From Psococerastis gibbosa (Eukaryota; Arthropoda; Insecta; Psocodea; Psocidae): a stretch of 64,000 nt of DNA. The stretch lies in the NCBI GenBank assembly GCA_963971405.1, contig OZ020489.1, forward strand, positions 37,047,047 through 37,111,046, written 5' to 3'. Shown here one piece after another: positions 32,531 to 44,195 of this stretch. Each line of letters begins with the position of its first letter. Position 1 is the first letter of the stretch. Position numbers and translations under genes: made by a program. The notes under the pieces were generated by a model, which saw only the letters and a list, made by a program, of their open reading frames with translations, was not told the DNA's origin and ran no database searches.

Positions 32531-32984
32531 CGTTGACAACAGTCTAAGCTTTCTACTACTTTGGTCTCAGTAAAAGAGTTAGGGAACTTGGACTCTGGAA
32601 CAGTCGGGCGAGGAACTATCTGTTGAGGCTTGACATTGCACTTGCGCACCTTGACACACATCCTGTCCTCAGTCATTCTTATTAGTTCCCACTATAAGTT
32701 CTTTCCCGAAGTTCAGCTGCCATTGGCAATAGAAAGTACGGACCAAGGAAGCAGAATTCAATAGAAAGTGTATCAAATCCGTCATCCAACGCCCAGTAGC
32801 TTAATCTTCTGGCGCTACGGGGAACGTCAAGCGGAGGATGCTCTTTTTTAACCACTATTCTTTTTTGGATGATTTGGTCAGCAACATGACCGGCAGTAGG
32901 GGTTTATACGGCTGAAGGAAGAAAAAAATGGTTTTTGTTTTGAGCCTTGCCTACGACCCTATCGGCTTCCAGATATTGGTCGTA
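32531..32984. other. Unassigned spacer
   Basis: Nothing recognised beyond the partial third unit mentioned above. Confidence 0.35.
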
Positions 32985-33115
32985 TTGTTTCCGAATGAAT
33001 TTCTAGCCATTGGAAACTGGTTCACTCCTCGATGCCAATCCACACCGACTACAAGTGCCAATGGGAAAGTTCAGACATGGTTACCATTGACATTGTAACA
33101 GGCGCTAGTTTGGGA
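32985..33115 (-). repeat. Family G fragment
   Basis: Complement of the core: GTATTGTTTCCGAATGAATT, AGCCATTGGAAACTGG, TGCCAATCCACACCGACTAC, TTACCATTGACATTGTAACA. Confidence 0.7.
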
Positions 33116-33139
33116 ACGAACCCAAGTTGAAGGTATGTA

Positions 33140-33605
33140 GTTTAATATACCTATAATTACAAAGTCTTTCACGGTCTGAGTTACGCGACGAAGCAGTATA
33201 ATCTGGGATGATAAGCCGTGGTCGTTCTGAAATAAATAAATAATGAATATTGACTTTTTTGTTCTATTACTAAGCCAACCTAGTGGAGTTAGGGCTTTAA
33301 AGCCCTCTCTTACACTCAACTAGGAAGACCCAGGACCGCCTGCTTTACTTTACATTCCCTCCGAAGCATGGCCAGAAAATGTAGGAAGTGTAGGACTCGA
33401 ACCAACAACCTTTCGGGTGAAAGTCAGAGTCCGTACCGCTATTCTACATGTCCTGACATGTCCTGAAAGCGTCAACATCTGCGGTAGACATCTTCAGTGG
33501 AGCTGCGTAGACTTCTAAGATTGTGTCTCATAGGCTTAGCAGCAACGTTTGGAAGTACGCTTTTAGAACGACCTATCATCCCGGATTCAACTGCTTCGTC
33601 ACGAT
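33140..33605. mobile_element. Family H element split by a SINE-E
   Basis: Left part 33140-33245 (AATCTGGGATGATAAGCCGT) and right part 33467-33605 (AACATCTGCGGTAGACATCT ... CATCCCGGATTCAACTGCTT) are the inverted ends seen intact at 38.19-38.41 kb. The SINE lies between them. Confidence 0.68.
33259..33466 (-). repeat. SINE-E copy inside family H
   Basis: Complement of a canonical copy: TTACTAAGCCAACCTAGTGG, TAGGACTCGAACCAACAACC (inverted B box), TACCGCTATTCTACATGTCC. Confidence 0.82.
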
Positions 33606-34261
33606 ATGCAGTTTATTGGGCCCGGGTGAACCTAGGAAAGGCAGAAAAATTTTTTTTTGAATTTCGGACCTTTATCTCTTATCTCCCTCTTAGCAGTCCA
33701 GTTCTCTACCGGGGACCACGTCTCAGTTTATGACCTAACAAATAAAATAAAGAGGGAATAATGGTCCCAACATAAATTTTTCTGGAAAGCTGGAAAAAAA
33801 CCATTCATTGCGTCGCGGCGTAAACATTCTCCGTTTATGTCGAGTCTGGAACCATGACCTTCCAGTTCTTAGTCCCGTATAGAGTTCTATATAGGAGAGA
33901 TGGGACTTTCGATCGCGCCAAAAATATTTACTGAATCCTGGGACACCTGCTACGTTTTCGTCAACGTTTGGGTCCTGGGTAACGTGTCCTAGTGGTCTTA
34001 GAAATTAAAAAAAAAAAAAAAGTAGCGGTAAGCGAGCGTCCTATTTCTCCTACATAGAACTCTGCTTCAGTTCTTTATCAGTGGACTACGCCAGTGCTCG
34101 TGCTATATAGGTACGGGACCAGAAAACTGAACTGAATTCAGCTAGATAACAGCAGTGAGTATTTTTTCTGGCTGTTATAACGTTCTTGGAAATTGACAGA
34201 TTCGAGTCCAGTACGCTGAATCGTCGTCACAGCTGATGACCTAACAAATAAAATAAAGAAG
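33606..34261. other. Spacer with old LINE-related pieces
   Basis: 33740-33800 (AATAATGGTCCCAACATAAA) resembles 34890-34950 next to the LINE tails; CCTAACAAATAAAATAAAGA occurs at ~33733 and ~34229. A 16-base A-run lies at 34006-34021. Confidence 0.4.
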
Positions 34262-34890
34262 AAGCAATATTGCCAACATTACTCGAAAACGCTGGGAGGA
34301 TGAATAGGAAACTGACCATCGCGAGTTAAGAGTCCGTAGATGGTGGAGTGTTGTAAGAACCCGAGAAGACTAGAGGAGTGCCAAAGCTCATCAAGGGCTG
34401 TAGAGCCAGAAGAAAAAGAAGAAGCAATGGTTCCAGCATTCCTCGAAAACGCTGGGAGGATAAGTTGGTAACTGGCTTTCACGATTTAGGAGTCGATAGA
34501 TGGTGGAGTGCTGTACGAACCCAAGATGACTGGAGGAGTGCCAAAGCTCATCAAGGGCTGTAGAGCCAGAAGAAAAGGAAGAAGCAACGGTTCCAGCATT
34601 CCTCGAAAACGCTGGGAGGATGAATTGGAAACTGACCTTCGCGAGGTAGGAGTCGATAGATGGTGGAGAGCTGTACGAACCCAAGATGACTGGAGGAGTG
34701 CCAAAGCTCATCAAGGGCTGTAGAGCCAAAAGAAGAAGCAATGGTTCCAGCATTCCTGAAAAACCCGGGGAGGATGAGTTGAAAACTGACCTTCGCGAGG
34801 TAGGAGTCAGTAGATGGTGGAGTGTTGTACGAACCCGAGATGACGGGAGGAGTGCCAAAGCTCATCAAGGGCTGTGGAGCCAGAATAAAA
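34262..34890 (+). repeat. Four tandem LINE 3' ends
   Basis: Unit starts near 34264, 34422, 34585 and 34736 (155-160 bp each). Each unit encodes SSIPRKRWEDELETDLREVG, then VDRWWSAVRTQDDWRSAKAH and QGL*, followed by an AGAAGAAAAAGAAG tail running into the next unit. The peptide is the conserved last ~40 residues of an RTE-like LINE ORF. The units differ by substitutions and a small deletion in the third. Confidence 0.85.
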
Positions 34891-35429
34891 AGAAGAAGAA
34901 TGGTGCCAACTTAAATTTGGGCGGAAAGCAGGAAAAGGAGTTCTATTCACAGCGGCGTATCTCTCACGCTGCTGTATGTTATATAGGGTGTCCCGAGAGT
35001 GCATGCTATAAATTGAGGGGCAGAGGGGGGAAGATTTTGGGGGAAATCCTCGTATAAAGTTTTGTCCTGTGGGAAGCGTGGGACGACGAACGACGTACAG
35101 GGTCGGGAAGGAACTTTTGCAGCACTGAAAGGTCTCAGTGACTGTTGTACAGAGAGCTACCGATTTCTAGGAATACAGGAGACGCTATAGCAAAACGACG
35201 CCCCGTACTTTCTATTACCGAAAAAACCTGTGGCAAGAAAACCCAAAGAGAAAGGCCATAGGACTGGTAGAGGGTCCACTCTTTTGACTACAGCACTATT
35301 TGGTATATTGTGACCAGCAGCATACCGGGCAGCCACATTTCCTTTACCGATGAAGGCAAGGCAAATCCGATTCATTCCACCCGAAAGGTTTTCCGAACAA
35401 AATGTACAAAGCAACCATGACATGAAGAC
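34891..35429. other. Unassigned spacer
   Basis: The first ~70 bp continue the LINE-associated sequence; the rest is unassigned. Confidence 0.35.
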
Positions 35430-35602
35430 GACTGACAAGACGTCCTTGAATACGCTGGAAGGATGAGTTAGAAACTGGTCTTCGTGAGCTGGGAGTCTGT
35501 AGATGGTGGAGCATCGCACAAACCCGAGACGACTGGAAGAGTGTTGTTGAGCAGGCCAAAGCTCATCGAGGGCTGTAGAGCCAGAATAAAAAGAAGAAGA
35601 AC
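35430..35602 (+). pseudogene. LINE 3' end with AAG-rich tail
   Basis: Single dispersed unit homologous to the 34.3-34.9 kb array: GATGAGTTAGAAACTGGTCT, TGGGAGTCTGTAGATGGTGG, CGAGACGACTGGAAGAGTGT, AAAAAGAAGAAGAAC tail. Confidence 0.8.
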
Positions 35603-35722
35603 ATCTTCAGTCGCCTCTGTAGGTTAGTACCCCGGTTGAGGTACGACACGTCTCCATTCGCATGGCATGTAGAGACTAGCACAAGTACAAGCACGCTACC
35701 ACCTTGCTATCGAAGTCGATAA
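35603..35722 (-). repeat. SINE-D copy
   Basis: Reverse copy directly abutting the LINE tail: TCGCCTCTGTAGGTTAGTAC, TACGACACGTCTCCATTCGC, CTACCACCTTGCTATCGAAG; the A-tail end is missing. Confidence 0.78.
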
Positions 35723-36510
35723 AGTAGAAGAAATGTTCCTCTAATTTCCCTTTTTGTGTCTTATAGTGTCCGCTACAAGTACAATGGTATACGAACAGCC
35801 TGCATGTGTCAGCTATCCTAGAATATGGGCCTAGCCCATGGGGCAAAACACTGTGTTTTATATTGTATATTGTTTTTCTAAAGATAGAAATAAACTATTC
35901 ATTCATTCATAATCCTACTGTAATAATGCACTACTATATGCCTCGGTACATTAATAATTCCATCTTGCTTCACATATAGCTTTGGGAAAGGAAATAGCCA
36001 CACGTATTATTAAATTAACCAACAACGATTTGTTTGGTTAACTATAATTTTCTCCGCTGCATTTTCCGCCATCGCGTGCAGTTAAGTTGTATAATAATGT
36101 TATTTCATTACTAAGCAGGAAGGTTTACTCAACTAGCAGCCAAATTAACCGTATAAACTGCCTTAATGATGTCCCCCGGGAAGCGGGGAACTACGCAGTC
36201 TCATTTTTCTGAAAAATAAGATACACGTACCAAATTACTTGAAGCTGACACAACAGCTTAGATACATTTTCTGCCTACAGGGATTTCTGTAGTTTCGTCT
36301 GTAGCATAACTAGATAGATAGAAAAACCGTGTATTTCTCAACAAAAAATAGGTGGACGTAAAATTACAAGCTGTGCCCCCTCAAGCCGAAGCGTGGAAGG
36401 GTGGCACATGAAACCTAATATAAGTAAATTAACAAATTCTATGTAACATGTAAAAACAAGAAAAATCGGACTATTGTCTTTGTTATGCAAAACAATGGCA
36501 AGGTACAGGT
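35723..36510. other. Unassigned spacer
   Basis: Nothing recognised; a short (TTCA)n tract near 35900. Confidence 0.35.
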
Positions 36511-36545
36511 TACACTTGGGCGGCAATTCCACCGGCGAATTTACT

Positions 36546-36718
36546 TCGACTTCGATGGCCAGGTGGTAACGTGCTTGCACATGTGCGAGTCTTTACACGC
36601 CATGCGATCGGAGACGTGTCGTAACTCAACACGGGTACTAGCCTACAGAGGCGACTGAAGAGGTCAATCGGATACATTCATAAAATTGTTTGTATGCGGT
36701 TAATCTTTTTTTTTAATA
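36546..36718 (+). repeat. SINE-D copy nested in the MITE
   Basis: Head CTTCGATGGCCAGGTGGTAA, GCGATCGGAGACGTGTCGTA, tail TTAATCTTTTTTTTTAAT. Flanking ATTTACTTC / AATAACTTC look like a target duplication, since the uninterrupted right arm has a single copy. Confidence 0.85.
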
Positions 36719-36908
36719 ACAGAAAAATAACAGAATAACTTCATTTGTGATTTGAGATTTTTTGTTTGTTTTGTTCTATGGAGACTATTATGTAGATATT
36801 TAACTTATCTATTATAAAGTAAGTTATAATATGGTGGAGACTTATTAATGAAGTCTGCAACCATATTATTATAACCTAATTTATAATAGATAAGTTAAGT
36901 ATCTACAT

Positions 36909-37140
36909 AGCCGGTCGCCTTACCATGTTGAATCCAGCGGACAAGACCAGGTTCAAAGATGCAGATAACTTGGTAGTGTGCACAGTGCCGGTAGGGCAAC
37001 ATGGTAGGACTTGTCCTGGTCACCTCCGAACTAATCGTGTGACTTCACTGTGTTTCCCAAGTGGTTCGGAATCCACTATAATCAGGAGGTCCCCTGTCCT
37101 ATGGGCCCACCGTGGCCTGGGACTGTGTCCAACCATACTA
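36909..37140 (+). repeat. SINE-F copy nested in the MITE
   Basis: 'CCGGTCGCCTTACCATGTTG' to CCATACTACTACAACTA. Flanked by AGTATCTACATAG and AGTGTCTACATAA, an ~13-bp duplication of the MITE arm with two differences, supporting retroposition. Confidence 0.85.
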
Positions 37141-37236
37141 CTACAACTAAGTGTCTACATAATAGTCTCCTTAAAACAAAACAAACAAAAAATCTCAAAT
37201 CACAAATGAAGTAAAATCGCCGGTGGAATTGCCGCC

Positions 37237-38189
37237 TTACAAAATAGTATATAAAATGAAAAGTAATCGTATCTATTTTGTGGTAACTTTACGAACAAAA
37301 TATGATCAATAACTATGTAAACACAGTGCAAAATGTATGACTCTACTTTATGTTTATAAGAACAAATCGGAAATGACAGAACACCCACGCTCCTCTTTTT
37401 TTGAACAGAGTTCAATTTCACGCAAAAATATTTATTGTAGAGCTATAAACATTATCATAGGTCTAGGCACTAGAACAAATGTTTCTCTACATTTGCATGT
37501 GGCCGTCACAAACACTGATTGGCCACAATATTCAAAATTGTTATATGAAAAAAATTTAAAGAAAATGTTACTTTTCTAATTGTAGCTATACAATTAATAT
37601 CCCCGGTTAAATTCGACTTGCTAGAAAAAACAAGTAGTGAAGGTGATTAATTCACTCTCAATATGTTTGCTTTGGTCCAGATCTCACGATTACTATTAGG
37701 CTATATTAAGCAACCTCAGAATACCACAAAATTGATAGGCTATGACTACTACTGCTATGTCATTTAATGAAAAGGCTGCGGCCATATTTATCTTATACTC
37801 AGCGACAGGTTTGCTTCGCACTGAAGGGATGTTCATAAGAAGAATATGTCACGGTCGAACAGTGAGCACTACAGCGAGTTCAATTTACGAACCGATGGAA
37901 GGGGATATAACTACAAGGACTGTATGTTGCGCTTACTGGTTGCACTTTCAGGTTTCACGGTTTAGTAATAATTCATTTACGATTCTAAGCAGGTGTGTCA
38001 GCGAAAAACAGGCTGGTCCGAACCATTACCATACCATGGATATCCAATACTCAAGTTTGTTTGCTTACTGGGCACTATCGGCGAAAAAAAGAGATTTCTT
38101 GGCCACCATTTTGACTTCTGGTTGCTCCAAATGAATTTTCATGTGAGATTTAAGTTGAAATCGAATAAGACCTAGGTTTTCTCCAAAGT
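37237..38189. other. Unassigned spacer
   Basis: A 130-codon + strand frame (37742-38134) has no recognisable domain or coding-like composition that I can judge. Otherwise nothing. Confidence 0.35.
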
Positions 38190-38410
38190 GATGAAGCAGT
38201 AGAATCCGGGATGATAGGCCGTGGTCGTTCAGAAAGCGTAGTTGCTGCTAAATCTTTGAGATACAATCTTAGAAGTCTACGCAGTTTCACTGAAGTTTTC
38301 AACCGACGAAACTTTTGGAAGCACGTACGCTTTCAGAATGACCACGGCTTATCATCCCGGATTCTACTGCTTCATCACGTAAATCCGGCCGAGAAAGCCT
38401 TTGTAATTAT
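38190..38410. mobile_element. Family H short fold-back
   Basis: AAGCAGTAGAATCCGGGATG and its complement CATCCCGGATTCTACTGCTT bracket a single arm with CAACCGACGAAACTTTTGGA, followed by CGGCCGAGAAAGCCTTTGTA, the family's asymmetric end. Confidence 0.75.
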
Positions 38411-38509
38411 ATTCCCCCAAAGTTCATTTGTGTTATGTACGGAAATTTGGAGTAAATCATAAAGCACCGCCCTAACTATGCCATGTGGCTTTGCCATCTT
38501 ATTTAATAA

Positions 38510-38896
38510 GGCGGGGATTCCACCGACCGGCTAGGGCTAAATACAAAAACGGTAGCAGACATTCAAGACTTAGGCGGGGTTTCCATCGACCTCGCATTGC
38601 AGAATGCAAATGAGATTGACGGAAATGTTTGTTTTCCTCTATGCCATAGTTAAAATTGATCAATGATCATAGAGTAAAATCACAAACAAACAAACTAAAA
38701 TTAAAAAATGGGGTCATGGGATATGCTAAGTACAAACATTTTAATAGATTTCTATAAAATGAAAAATTCTAATTTCCGTCAATGTCATTTGCATTCGGCA
38801 ATGCGAGGTCGGTGGAAACCTCGCCTAAGTCTTGAATGTCTGCTACCACGTCACCGTTTTTCTATTTAGCCCTAGCCGGTCGGTGGAATCGGCGCC
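38510..38896. mobile_element. Family A palindromic MITE, terminal cassette type 1
   Basis: Ends GGCGGGGATTCCACCGACC / GGTCGGTGGAATCGGCGCC with TAA on both sides. The left arm lacks the GTGACGTG part of the cassette. Confidence 0.9.
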
Positions 38897-39248
38897 TAAC
38901 CGAACACCACTAAGAGGTTATTCAAGGTATCAATTCGGTGATTTAATAATATATTTTTTTAATGACATCATTATTGAATTTTAAATAAACAAAAAACACC
39001 TTGCTATATGCTTTCAGTAGGCCCACATGTGTTCTTGGGCGCCATTACATTGTACTGGCAATGTTTTAGTTGGGCTTGAGACTAAATACGTGCTACCACA
39101 ATTTGGGGGGAAACAGTTCCAACCTTTACATACGGACCCAATATAGCCTACTTATAGCCCCAGCGGGTCTACTATGACATTTAGTTTTACCTTATTCCTG
39201 GGGCTAATAATGTAAACTAAACAGCAATTTTCAATATCGCTTGCAATT

Positions 39249-39440
39249 GTCAGGACATGAAGAGTGGTGGTGAGGACTCTGACTTTCACCCGAAAGGTTG
39301 CTGGTTCGAGTCCTACACTTCCTACATTTTCTGGCCATGCTTCGGAGGGCATGTAAAGCAGGCGGTCCCGGGCCTTCATAGTTGAGTGTAAGAGAGGGAT
39401 TTACGGCCGCTAGGTTGGCTTAGTAATAGAACAAAAATCC
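39249..39440 (+). repeat. SINE-E copy
   Basis: AGAGTGGTGGTGAGGACTCT, CCCGAAAGGTTGCTGGTTCG then AGTCC (B box), GGTTGGCTTAGTAATAGAAC and TTATTTATT tail. Confidence 0.85.
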
Positions 39441-39959
39441 TTATTTATTTATAATTGTAAAATTACCTTGTTAACATTTTTTATCCCATGTTATAATTAA
39501 AAATAATTGCCATAGTAGGCCCGCAGGGACAGCTAAAACCTATTTATTATCCCAATTATAATTGTGAAATGTAAATCCATCTACAAACAAGAAAACTTTG
39601 TGATAAAATAAATAAACAAAGTAAATGAACTATGTATCTTTACTCAAAGACATTGAGCCTAAACGGATAGGGCAAGGTCCAGCACGGGCTCCAGAGGCAA
39701 CTAGGTCTACACGGAGTCAAAGAAGTGAAGGTCTGCAGTAATTGATCAAGAAGTAGAAATCCAACTCATTAGCCTAATAGCTCCTCAGGTTTAGTCTGTC
39801 AGAAAATAAAGGAGGCTAGATTTCAAGCTACAAGGGCAACAGATGAAGCTAATTTATGTCTGCTTCATTCTCTGCCTCCTTATATCATAATACCATTATA
39901 TAATATTACGGTAGGTGCCTCCCACCCCAAAAAAGCCTACCTATGGCAACATGCCCTAT
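39441..39959. other. Unassigned spacer
   Basis: Nothing recognised. Confidence 0.35.
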
Positions 39960-40335
39960 GGCGCCCATTCCACCGACCGGCTAGGGCTATTTACAAAAAC
40001 GGTGACGTGGTAGCAGACATTCAAGAATTAGGCGGGGATTCCACCGATCTCGCACAGCATAATTGACGGAAATGTTTATTTTCCTCTATGTCATAGTTAA
40101 AATTTATCAATGATCATACATTAAAATCACAAACTAAAATTAAAAAATGGCGTCATGGGATATGTTAAGTACAAACATTTTAATAGATTTATATAAAAAG
40201 AAAAATTCTAATTTCCGTCAATGTCATTTGCATTCTGCAATGCGAGGTCGGTGGAAACGCCACCTAAGTCGTGAATGTCTGCTACCACGTCACCGTTTTT
40301 GTAAATAGCCCTAGCCGGTCGGTGGAATGGGCACC
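39960..40335. mobile_element. Family A palindromic MITE, terminal cassette type 1
   Basis: Ends GGCGCCCATTCCACCGACC and GGTCGGTGGAATGGGCACC, flanked by TAT on both sides. Arms near-perfectly inverted except for a short deletion after CTCGCA on the left. Confidence 0.92.
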
Positions 40336-40626
40336 TATAGTCGTATTACGCTGTAGTTACTACCATTCCATGGCGGGCGAGGTTGGACTATTTTGGGGCT
40401 GCCTACATCGACCAGATCAATCTGATTGACTGGTCATTGAAGGACATGGCTAACAACGTTAAGTTATTATTTTGCAACAGTTGATTAATTGGCAATAAGA
40501 TAAGATAATTCTTTATTGTACCGATTATCAATACAATAGCGTAAATAATAAATGTTATTACAATGCACAATGGAGTCAAGAACTTAACAGACGTCAAAAA
40601 AGGTTAAAAGTGCTTCCCTAATCAAA
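40336..40626. other. Unassigned spacer
   Basis: Nothing recognised. Confidence 0.35.
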
Positions 40627-41478
40627 GAACCGGTCCGAGTTCACTCGAACATGCTTTCCAATTTATCAAAATTATTAGATAGAGAAAATTAGTAATTTTA
40701 TGGCAAATATTTTTCCTATGGTTAAATTTCCGATATCTCGGGGGGGGGGGCGGTTGTCCACCTGACGTCACTGGAAGTGAGGTAAATTCTCGATAGGTCA
40801 AACAAACACATTAATTACCACACAGCAATAATGGCAGGGCATGCAATGCATTTGAGCGCGAATTTTCTATCATTTTTTTCAAAAAATAATTTTTTGGGCA
40901 AAACCAAATATTTTTTTGGGAAAGCAACCTATCCGGTTTCGTTACTCAATTTAACACCTAAAACATGCTTGAAGGCAGAAATCATCGATAGAAAGGTTTC
41001 GCATTTTTTAGTCATTTTTTCATTAAAATTTAGTTATTTTTATTTTTTTACCCCCAGAAGCAAACTATCAAGGGGCAAGCGACCCCCCGCATTTTGTCAA
41101 CATTAATAACGACTACAATCTACGAGAATTTAAAAGAAATCGTTGCAGCCGTTTTTGAGAAATAATTTTTTTAGACGTTTTTTTGGAGTTTTTTGAAAAT
41201 AAAACCCCCCCAAATTGAGTTAGCCCAAAAAAAAAAAAAATGGTCCCGAGGTATGATTTTTGTGAACCTACATGCCAAATTTCACTCAAATCCACCGAGT
41301 AGTTTGCCCGGAAATCGACGAACAGACAGACCGACAGACCGACCGACAGACAGACATTTTGTAAAAACCACTTTTTTGGGTTCCTGGGACCTCAAAACGT
41401 GTAAATCTGTTGAAATCTCGGAATCGAAAATTTCGACCATCACAAAGCTTTCCTTATACTACGTATAAATTGGAAAGC
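40627..41478 (+). repeat. Family C repeat, full length
   Basis: GAACCGGTCCGAGTTCACTC to ATAAATTGGAAAGC. G-run 40740-40750, TTGTCCACCTGACGTCACTG, AAACATGCTTGAAGGCAGAA, an A-run near 41227-41240, (GACA/GACC)n at 41325-41355. Copy orientation is defined with GAACCGG first. Confidence 0.92.
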
Positions 41479-42211
41479 AAAAACTCTTGGATGTTGTACC
41501 ATGGTTTTTGAATAAGGAAACACTTCAAACTCCTTCTGAACTCTGCCAAGTTCTTGGCTGACTTTACTAAGTTAGAACATATATATATATATATATATAT
41601 ATACTCGTATATATATACATAAGAATTATGAATGATTGGGATGTGATCCCAATAATTATGCTGTTCAAAGGGGCCCATGGTTTATGTCAGCTCTACTCTC
41701 CAAATAATAATAATAATAATGCCATCACAGGGCCCCGGGGTAAAGTTTGAGAGAAAGGCGCATAAAAAATTCAGAGAATGCTGAAATTTTTGAAAAAGAA
41801 TGGAATGTCCTCGGGAGAATCCAATTCTACCTTGTTCCCCCTTGTTAACCCGGATATCTACCACATCTATTGTGTTTTCTCAATAAATTTAATATTTAAT
41901 ATTTCTAGTTAAAATAAAACCATACTGCACTTACCCTACCCAACTTTTGAATTCAATTACCGTATATTAATTAATAAAAAATACAATATTATGTAATATA
42001 TTGGAATGATTAATTTTCCAACTGTTTTTGTGAGGAAAAACCTCTATTGAGCAAATGCCATAAGTATTTTAAGATATAATCGAAAGGGGGAAACGCGTTA
42101 GTAATGTAAAAATTTAATATTTCATGAAGTATTAATCAGTAGAGTTGTCAAAAATATCAGGGCAAACAAAAGAAATTTTTCTAGGCATTTTTATATGATT
42201 CTTATTTTATT
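41479..42211. other. Unassigned spacer with (AT)n
   Basis: (TA)n at 41579-41601 and a second short run to 41618; (AAT)n near 41705. Nothing else recognised. Confidence 0.6.
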
Positions 42212-42352
42212 TATAAAAGTTTAATCGCGTACAAACAACTTATTTAATGAATGTAACCGAAAAACCTCTTCAATCGCCTCACTACGCAGCCTAGTAGGTA
42301 CTTGTGTCGAGTTACGACACGTCTCCGACCGCAAGGTGTGTAGAGACTCTGA
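42212..42352 (-). repeat. SINE-D copy
   Basis: TAATCGCGTACAAACAACTT tail, TACGACACGTCTCCGACCGC; truncated before the head. Confidence 0.75.
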
Positions 42353-42448
42353 TATGTACCTCTCCCATTGGCCACAATTATTAAATTTGATTGGTACAAA
42401 CCATGGACTCTCTGAGGCATTTATCTATCATACCCTACGGGGCTCATT

Positions 42449-42466
42449 TTTTTTTTTTTTTTTTAT
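42449..42466. repeat. Poly(T) tract
   Basis: Run of T following CTCATT, possibly the A tail of the - strand LINE fragment immediately to the right. Confidence 0.5.
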
Positions 42467-42544
42467 ATAAGTTGGGGTACAGGTGTTACCTGTGTGCACT
42501 TAAGCCTATTGGCCTATTGTGCCCCCTACAACAAAGTATCTACA

Positions 42545-43125
42545 TCACTTCTACATCACTTTCTCGAGGCCTATCTCCCTCACGAGAGCCAGGATCTTGA
42601 GGGGATTCAGAAGTGGTAGGTCTTTTACATGTAACTGCAAGCTTTCCGAGCATGCTGCTCTTCTTCGTGCGATTGCATCGCATCGCATCGCAGGTCCTCC
42701 GCACCTTCATTGCAGAATCTGCAAGACTATAGTTGTCTCCCTAAGAGACTCCAGATATTTAACCCCAGGACCAAAGACGCCAAGGCCTGTTCTTGGTTTG
42801 GTACTTCCTAGCCTAGAGCCATCAGTATACCACTTGATTGTGTGACTATTGAGAATTCCTGCTGATTCGCAGCATTCTTTCATTGTCCCTAATATAGTTT
42901 CGAATTCCCTCCTAAAACAGTATTTTGGATGGATTCTATCGCTTGGCATATCCAGGCAGTGGTCAGACGTAGTCAGAGAGGCTGAGTCTCTCTTAATTGC
43001 CCTTCCACTCCTAGTAATGCCATTTCTGCAGAAGTTTCCACTGCAACATGGAGGGGTGGGAAGTCCAGTACTATCTCCATTGCTGCAGTGGGACAGGATT
43101 ACATAGCCCCTGTAAAGCATCATGT
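42545..43125 (-). pseudogene. LINE linker and RNase H domain, frameshifted
   Basis: - strand: one frame reads TAAMEIVLDFPPLHVAVETS then AEMALLGV, the segment that joins reverse transcriptase to RNase H in Jockey/I/R1-type LINEs. After a shift, a second frame reads IKWYTDGSRLGSTKPRTGLG then VFGPGVKYLESL, the first strand of RNase H with its catalytic Asp in YTDGS. The frame is lost after TTIVLQ. At least two frameshifts and stops; inactive. Confidence 0.82.
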
Positions 43126-43238
43126 TAGAGAATACGGGCTTCTGAACGTAGCCATAATTTGGATTATTCAGAGAAAAATTCTCATGTGGTTTGATTTTGC
43201 CATGTCCATGAAGCCATGACCAATGATATGGTTACAGC

Positions 43239-43539
43239 AGGAAAAGACAGGCAGTACGGGGCTCATACTCTCCCCACTGTAGCCATTGCCTGGAAAGTGA
43301 AGGCACAATGCAGCATGCTATATATGAATGCCTTGAATTCACCATAGCTAGGAGCAAATTACTAGACCGCATCTTCCCCTTAATGACAGTCCTCCCTTTT
43401 AATTATGCCCACATAATTTATAAAAATGACTCCTACCAAACTATATATGACTTCCTAAAAGAAATCCACATAGAGTTTTAACCCCACCTACCCACCATGG
43501 CTGTAGCCTATGTGAACCCACAATGCCAAAAAAAAAAAT
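43239..43539 (+). pseudogene. LINE C-terminal knuckle with A tail
   Basis: + strand, open for 80 codons: SYSPHCSHCLESEGTMQHAI then YECLEF (CxxC...GTxxHxxxEC), ending IYDFLKEIHIEF*. A run of ten A at about 43530 follows ~50 bp after the stop. It faces away from the RNase H fragment, so it is a separate insertion or an inversion. Confidence 0.8.
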
Positions 43540-44195
43540 GTACAGAAAAGAATTGGTGTGTGTGACATTCCTGATGCTATGCATCAAAATGTGGCCTCAA
43601 ACCGATCAAAATGCATGTAAGTACAGAACACAGACTAATTCCTCTAATTGAATCAAAAACTAAAATAAACCTACAGCGTATCGCGAGCTCTTCTAATAAA
43701 TTACGTAGGGGGGAACATTGGCAATTTGTATAATGGATCCTGCATTACAATGAGATAAAAAAGGCGCAGAGAATTCGTAATACATTCAGAAAATAACTAA
43801 ATTTTTATTAAGATAAATTCAGCAGATGGCTCCCGGAAACCCAGCTACCGGAAATGTCTCTGTAAATAAAAGCAACAAAAAGTCGCAGCATGGGTGCTAG
43901 CCTTTTTTTTCCCTATTATTATTATTTACGAGAGAAACAGAAAAAGGGAGAAAACGTTCCACAATTCTTGTTTGAGGACAGAGCCTCATCAAATAATCAG
44001 CTAAGAAATAATTTCGCAATGTAAATATGTACTGTATACATACTAATATGTCATATACTGTAAGGTATGTACACATATGCACAGGTATATATTTACTACT
44101 ATAATCATAATTCTCTCAGCCGCTCTGGCGGAAAACGCGATAATAAGGTTAGATCTTATTAGGTATTCTTTAATTTAGTTAGTTAATAAGTTATT
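43540..44195. other. Unassigned spacer
   Basis: Nothing recognised. Confidence 0.35.

Larger units (their letters stand above)
36519..37236. mobile_element. Long-arm family A-type MITE with two SINEs inserted
   Basis: Ends GGCGGCAATTCCACCGGCG and its complement, flanked by TTG and TTA. Arms continue through TTGTGATTTGAGATTTTTTG and AGACTATTATGTAG. The centre is itself a hairpin (CTTATCTATTATAAA / TTTATAATAGATAAG, 36808-36897). SINE-D sits in the left arm and SINE-F in the right arm; without them the element is about 300 bp. Confidence 0.85.

Noticed and set aside
34391-34868. Long - strand open frames with repeated peptide
   Set aside because: Antisense shadows of the tandem LINE 3' ends, whose + strand peptide is the recognised one.
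37742-38134. 130-codon + strand open frame
   Set aside because: No recognisable motif, no splice or promoter context, overlapped by another frame; kept as unassigned.
42707-43123. Host RNase H gene
   Set aside because: The upstream linker (FPPLHVAVETSAEMAL) and frameshifts identify it as a LINE relic.
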